From: Halieaceae bacterium
GTDB taxonomy: Bacteria; Pseudomonadota; Gammaproteobacteria; Pseudomonadales; Halieaceae
Direction of reading: 5' to 3'
Assembly (NCBI GenBank): GCA_011523115.1
Contig: WTHO01000273.1
Location: 1 to 7,381, forward strand
Length of the DNA stretch: 7,381 nucleotides
Shown: positions 6,569 to 7,381 of the stretch, one piece after another
How the letters are laid out: every line of letters begins with the position of its first letter
Position numbering within the stretch: position 1 is the first letter of the stretch
The notes under the pieces: model-generated
The model's database searches: none
What the model was told of the DNA's origin: nothing
The model's input: the letters and a program-made list of their open reading frames with translations, nothing else
Program-made: the position numbers and the translations under genes

Positions 6569-7381
6569 ATGATCCTGAATGATGAACAACGCATGCTGCG
6601 CGACACCATCGCCGACTTCCTGTCTCGGGAAGCCCCTGTTGAAGCGCTTCGGGTCTTGCGTGACGAGGATACCGACCTCGCATGGCAGCCCTCGCTATGG
6701 TCTGGTCTCTGCGAGCTGGGCGCGCCGGCTGCAGCGCATGCAGAAGATGACGGCGGTCTGGGCTTCGGTTGGCTGGGTATGGGCGCGCTCATGCAAGAGA
6801 CCGGGCGCACCCTGTGCGCGAGTCCACTGCTTTCGAGTGCGATTCATGCGCTAGCTGTTATCCGGCACTGCGGGAGTCCCGAGCAAATTGAGCGACGCGT
6901 ACCCGCGCTGATGAGCGGCGAATGCGTTGCTACGGTCGCGATGCAGGAGGGGAATCACTTCCACACCCTGCCCCGCCAAACCCGCCGGGATGGCAACACT
7001 ATCAGCGGAGACAAAACGCTAGTGATGGATGCGGCCGGTGCAGACTATCTCATCGTCTCAGCCGTAGATGAGGCAGATGAGCTGTGCCTCGCTGTTGTGC
7101 CCAGAGATACCGATGGCGTCACGCTGCATTCCCAAAAACTGATGGACGGTCGGCAGTATGCCTCGCTGACGCTGCGTGACGTCGAGGCCGAGGAGTGGCT
7201 CGCCGGTGAGATGCTGGCATCAGGCTTCACGCGCGCCTGTGACGAGGCGACCATTATGCTGAGCTGCGAGATGCTCGGCGGTAGTCGCGAACTGCTTGAG
7301 CGCACGGTGGCGTATTTGCAGGAGCGGGAGCAGTTCGACGTCAAGATCGGCACGTTTCAGGCGCTTCAGCACCGCTTGGCC
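6569..7381 (+). CDS. Acyl-CoA dehydrogenase, partner-type subunit (partial, runs off the right edge)
   Basis: An open frame from the ATG at 6569 stays open for 271 codons to the window end, so the C-terminus is missing. Family features are LNDEQRMLRDTIADFL at the start, DDGGLGFGWLGMGALMQETGR (split around residues 60-80) and the helical segment YLQEREQFDVKIGTFQALQH (249-268), including the conserved Arg253 that contacts FAD across the dimer. The usual FAD-loop S-E-P-G-A-G-S-D is absent: residues 124-136 read AMQEGNHFHTLPR. The K-I-W-T stretch is K-T-L-V (149-152), and the helix-G Glu aligns with Ala227. It therefore looks like the non-catalytic partner of an alpha2-beta2 steroid dehydrogenase, with the preceding gene as the active subunit. 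AGGAAG (6554-6559) lies 9 bases before the ATG and overlaps the upstream stop. Product identity is firm; the partner role is inferred. Confidence 0.82.
   Translation, partial: MILNDEQRMLRDTIADFLSREAPVEALRVLRDEDTDLAWQPSLWSGLCELGAPAAAHAEDDGGLGFGWLGMGALMQETGRTLCASPLLSSAIHALAVIRHCGSPEQIERRVPALMSGECVATVAMQEGNHFHTLPRQTRRDGNTISGDKTLVMDAAGADYLIVSAVDEADELCLAVVPRDTDGVTLHSQKLMDGRQYASLTLRDVEAEEWLAGEMLASGFTRACDEATIMLSCEMLGGSRELLERTVAYLQEREQFDVKIGTFQALQHRLA

Noticed and set aside
7045..7353. Minus-strand frame of 102 codons
   Set aside because: It is Ser-rich and antisense to the second acyl-CoA dehydrogenase, which is recognisable through the right edge.

Overview
The window looks like a piece of a steroid (sterol or bile-acid type) degradation cluster from a GC-rich proteobacterium. 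GC is roughly 60% by eye. Marine gammaproteobacteria of the Spongiibacter/Halioglobus kind are one possibility, but that placement is inference from gene content and general style and cannot be proven from the window. The strongest clues are a ketosteroid isomerase homologue with its whole catalytic set, a KshA-like Rieske oxygenase, an EchA20/ScdN-like crotonase and an IpdC-like flavoprotein. Homologues of the last two act on steroid rings C and D in Mycobacterium and Comamonas.

Layout: two divergent transcription units leave a 174-base control region (3491-3664). The minus-strand unit reads from right to left: IpdC-like flavoprotein (2381-3490), EchA20-like crotonase (1616-2368), Rieske oxygenase (500-1591) and ketosteroid isomerase (96-503). 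The gaps are 12 and 24 bases, followed by a 4-base ATGA overlap, so this is almost certainly one operon. The plus-strand unit holds an acyl-CoA synthetase (3665-5335), a first acyl-CoA dehydrogenase broken by a one-base frameshift (5369-6555), and a second acyl-CoA dehydrogenase (6569 onward) that runs off the right edge. The last two are separated by only 13 bases. The first 95 bases hold no gene that can be called, only two adjacent inverted repeats.

How the genes may work together (inference): the isomerase would convert delta-5 to delta-4 3-ketosteroids. The Rieske enzyme would hydroxylate the steroid nucleus, as KshA does at C9. The synthetase would make a CoA thioester of a steroid side chain or of the propionate left after ring A/B removal. 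The paired dehydrogenases would introduce a double bond into that thioester. The EchA20-like and IpdC-like enzymes would open and process the remaining rings. The partners IpdA/IpdB, a thiolase, the Rieske reductase (KshB) and a regulator are not in this window.

Points to re-examine are the single missing base in the first dehydrogenase, a second dehydrogenase that lacks the usual FAD-loop signature, inverted TGCGTCAT elements beside the divergent promoters, and a Rieske domain with a loop about ten residues longer than in KshA. No tRNA, rRNA, CRISPR array, insertion sequence or phage gene was seen.
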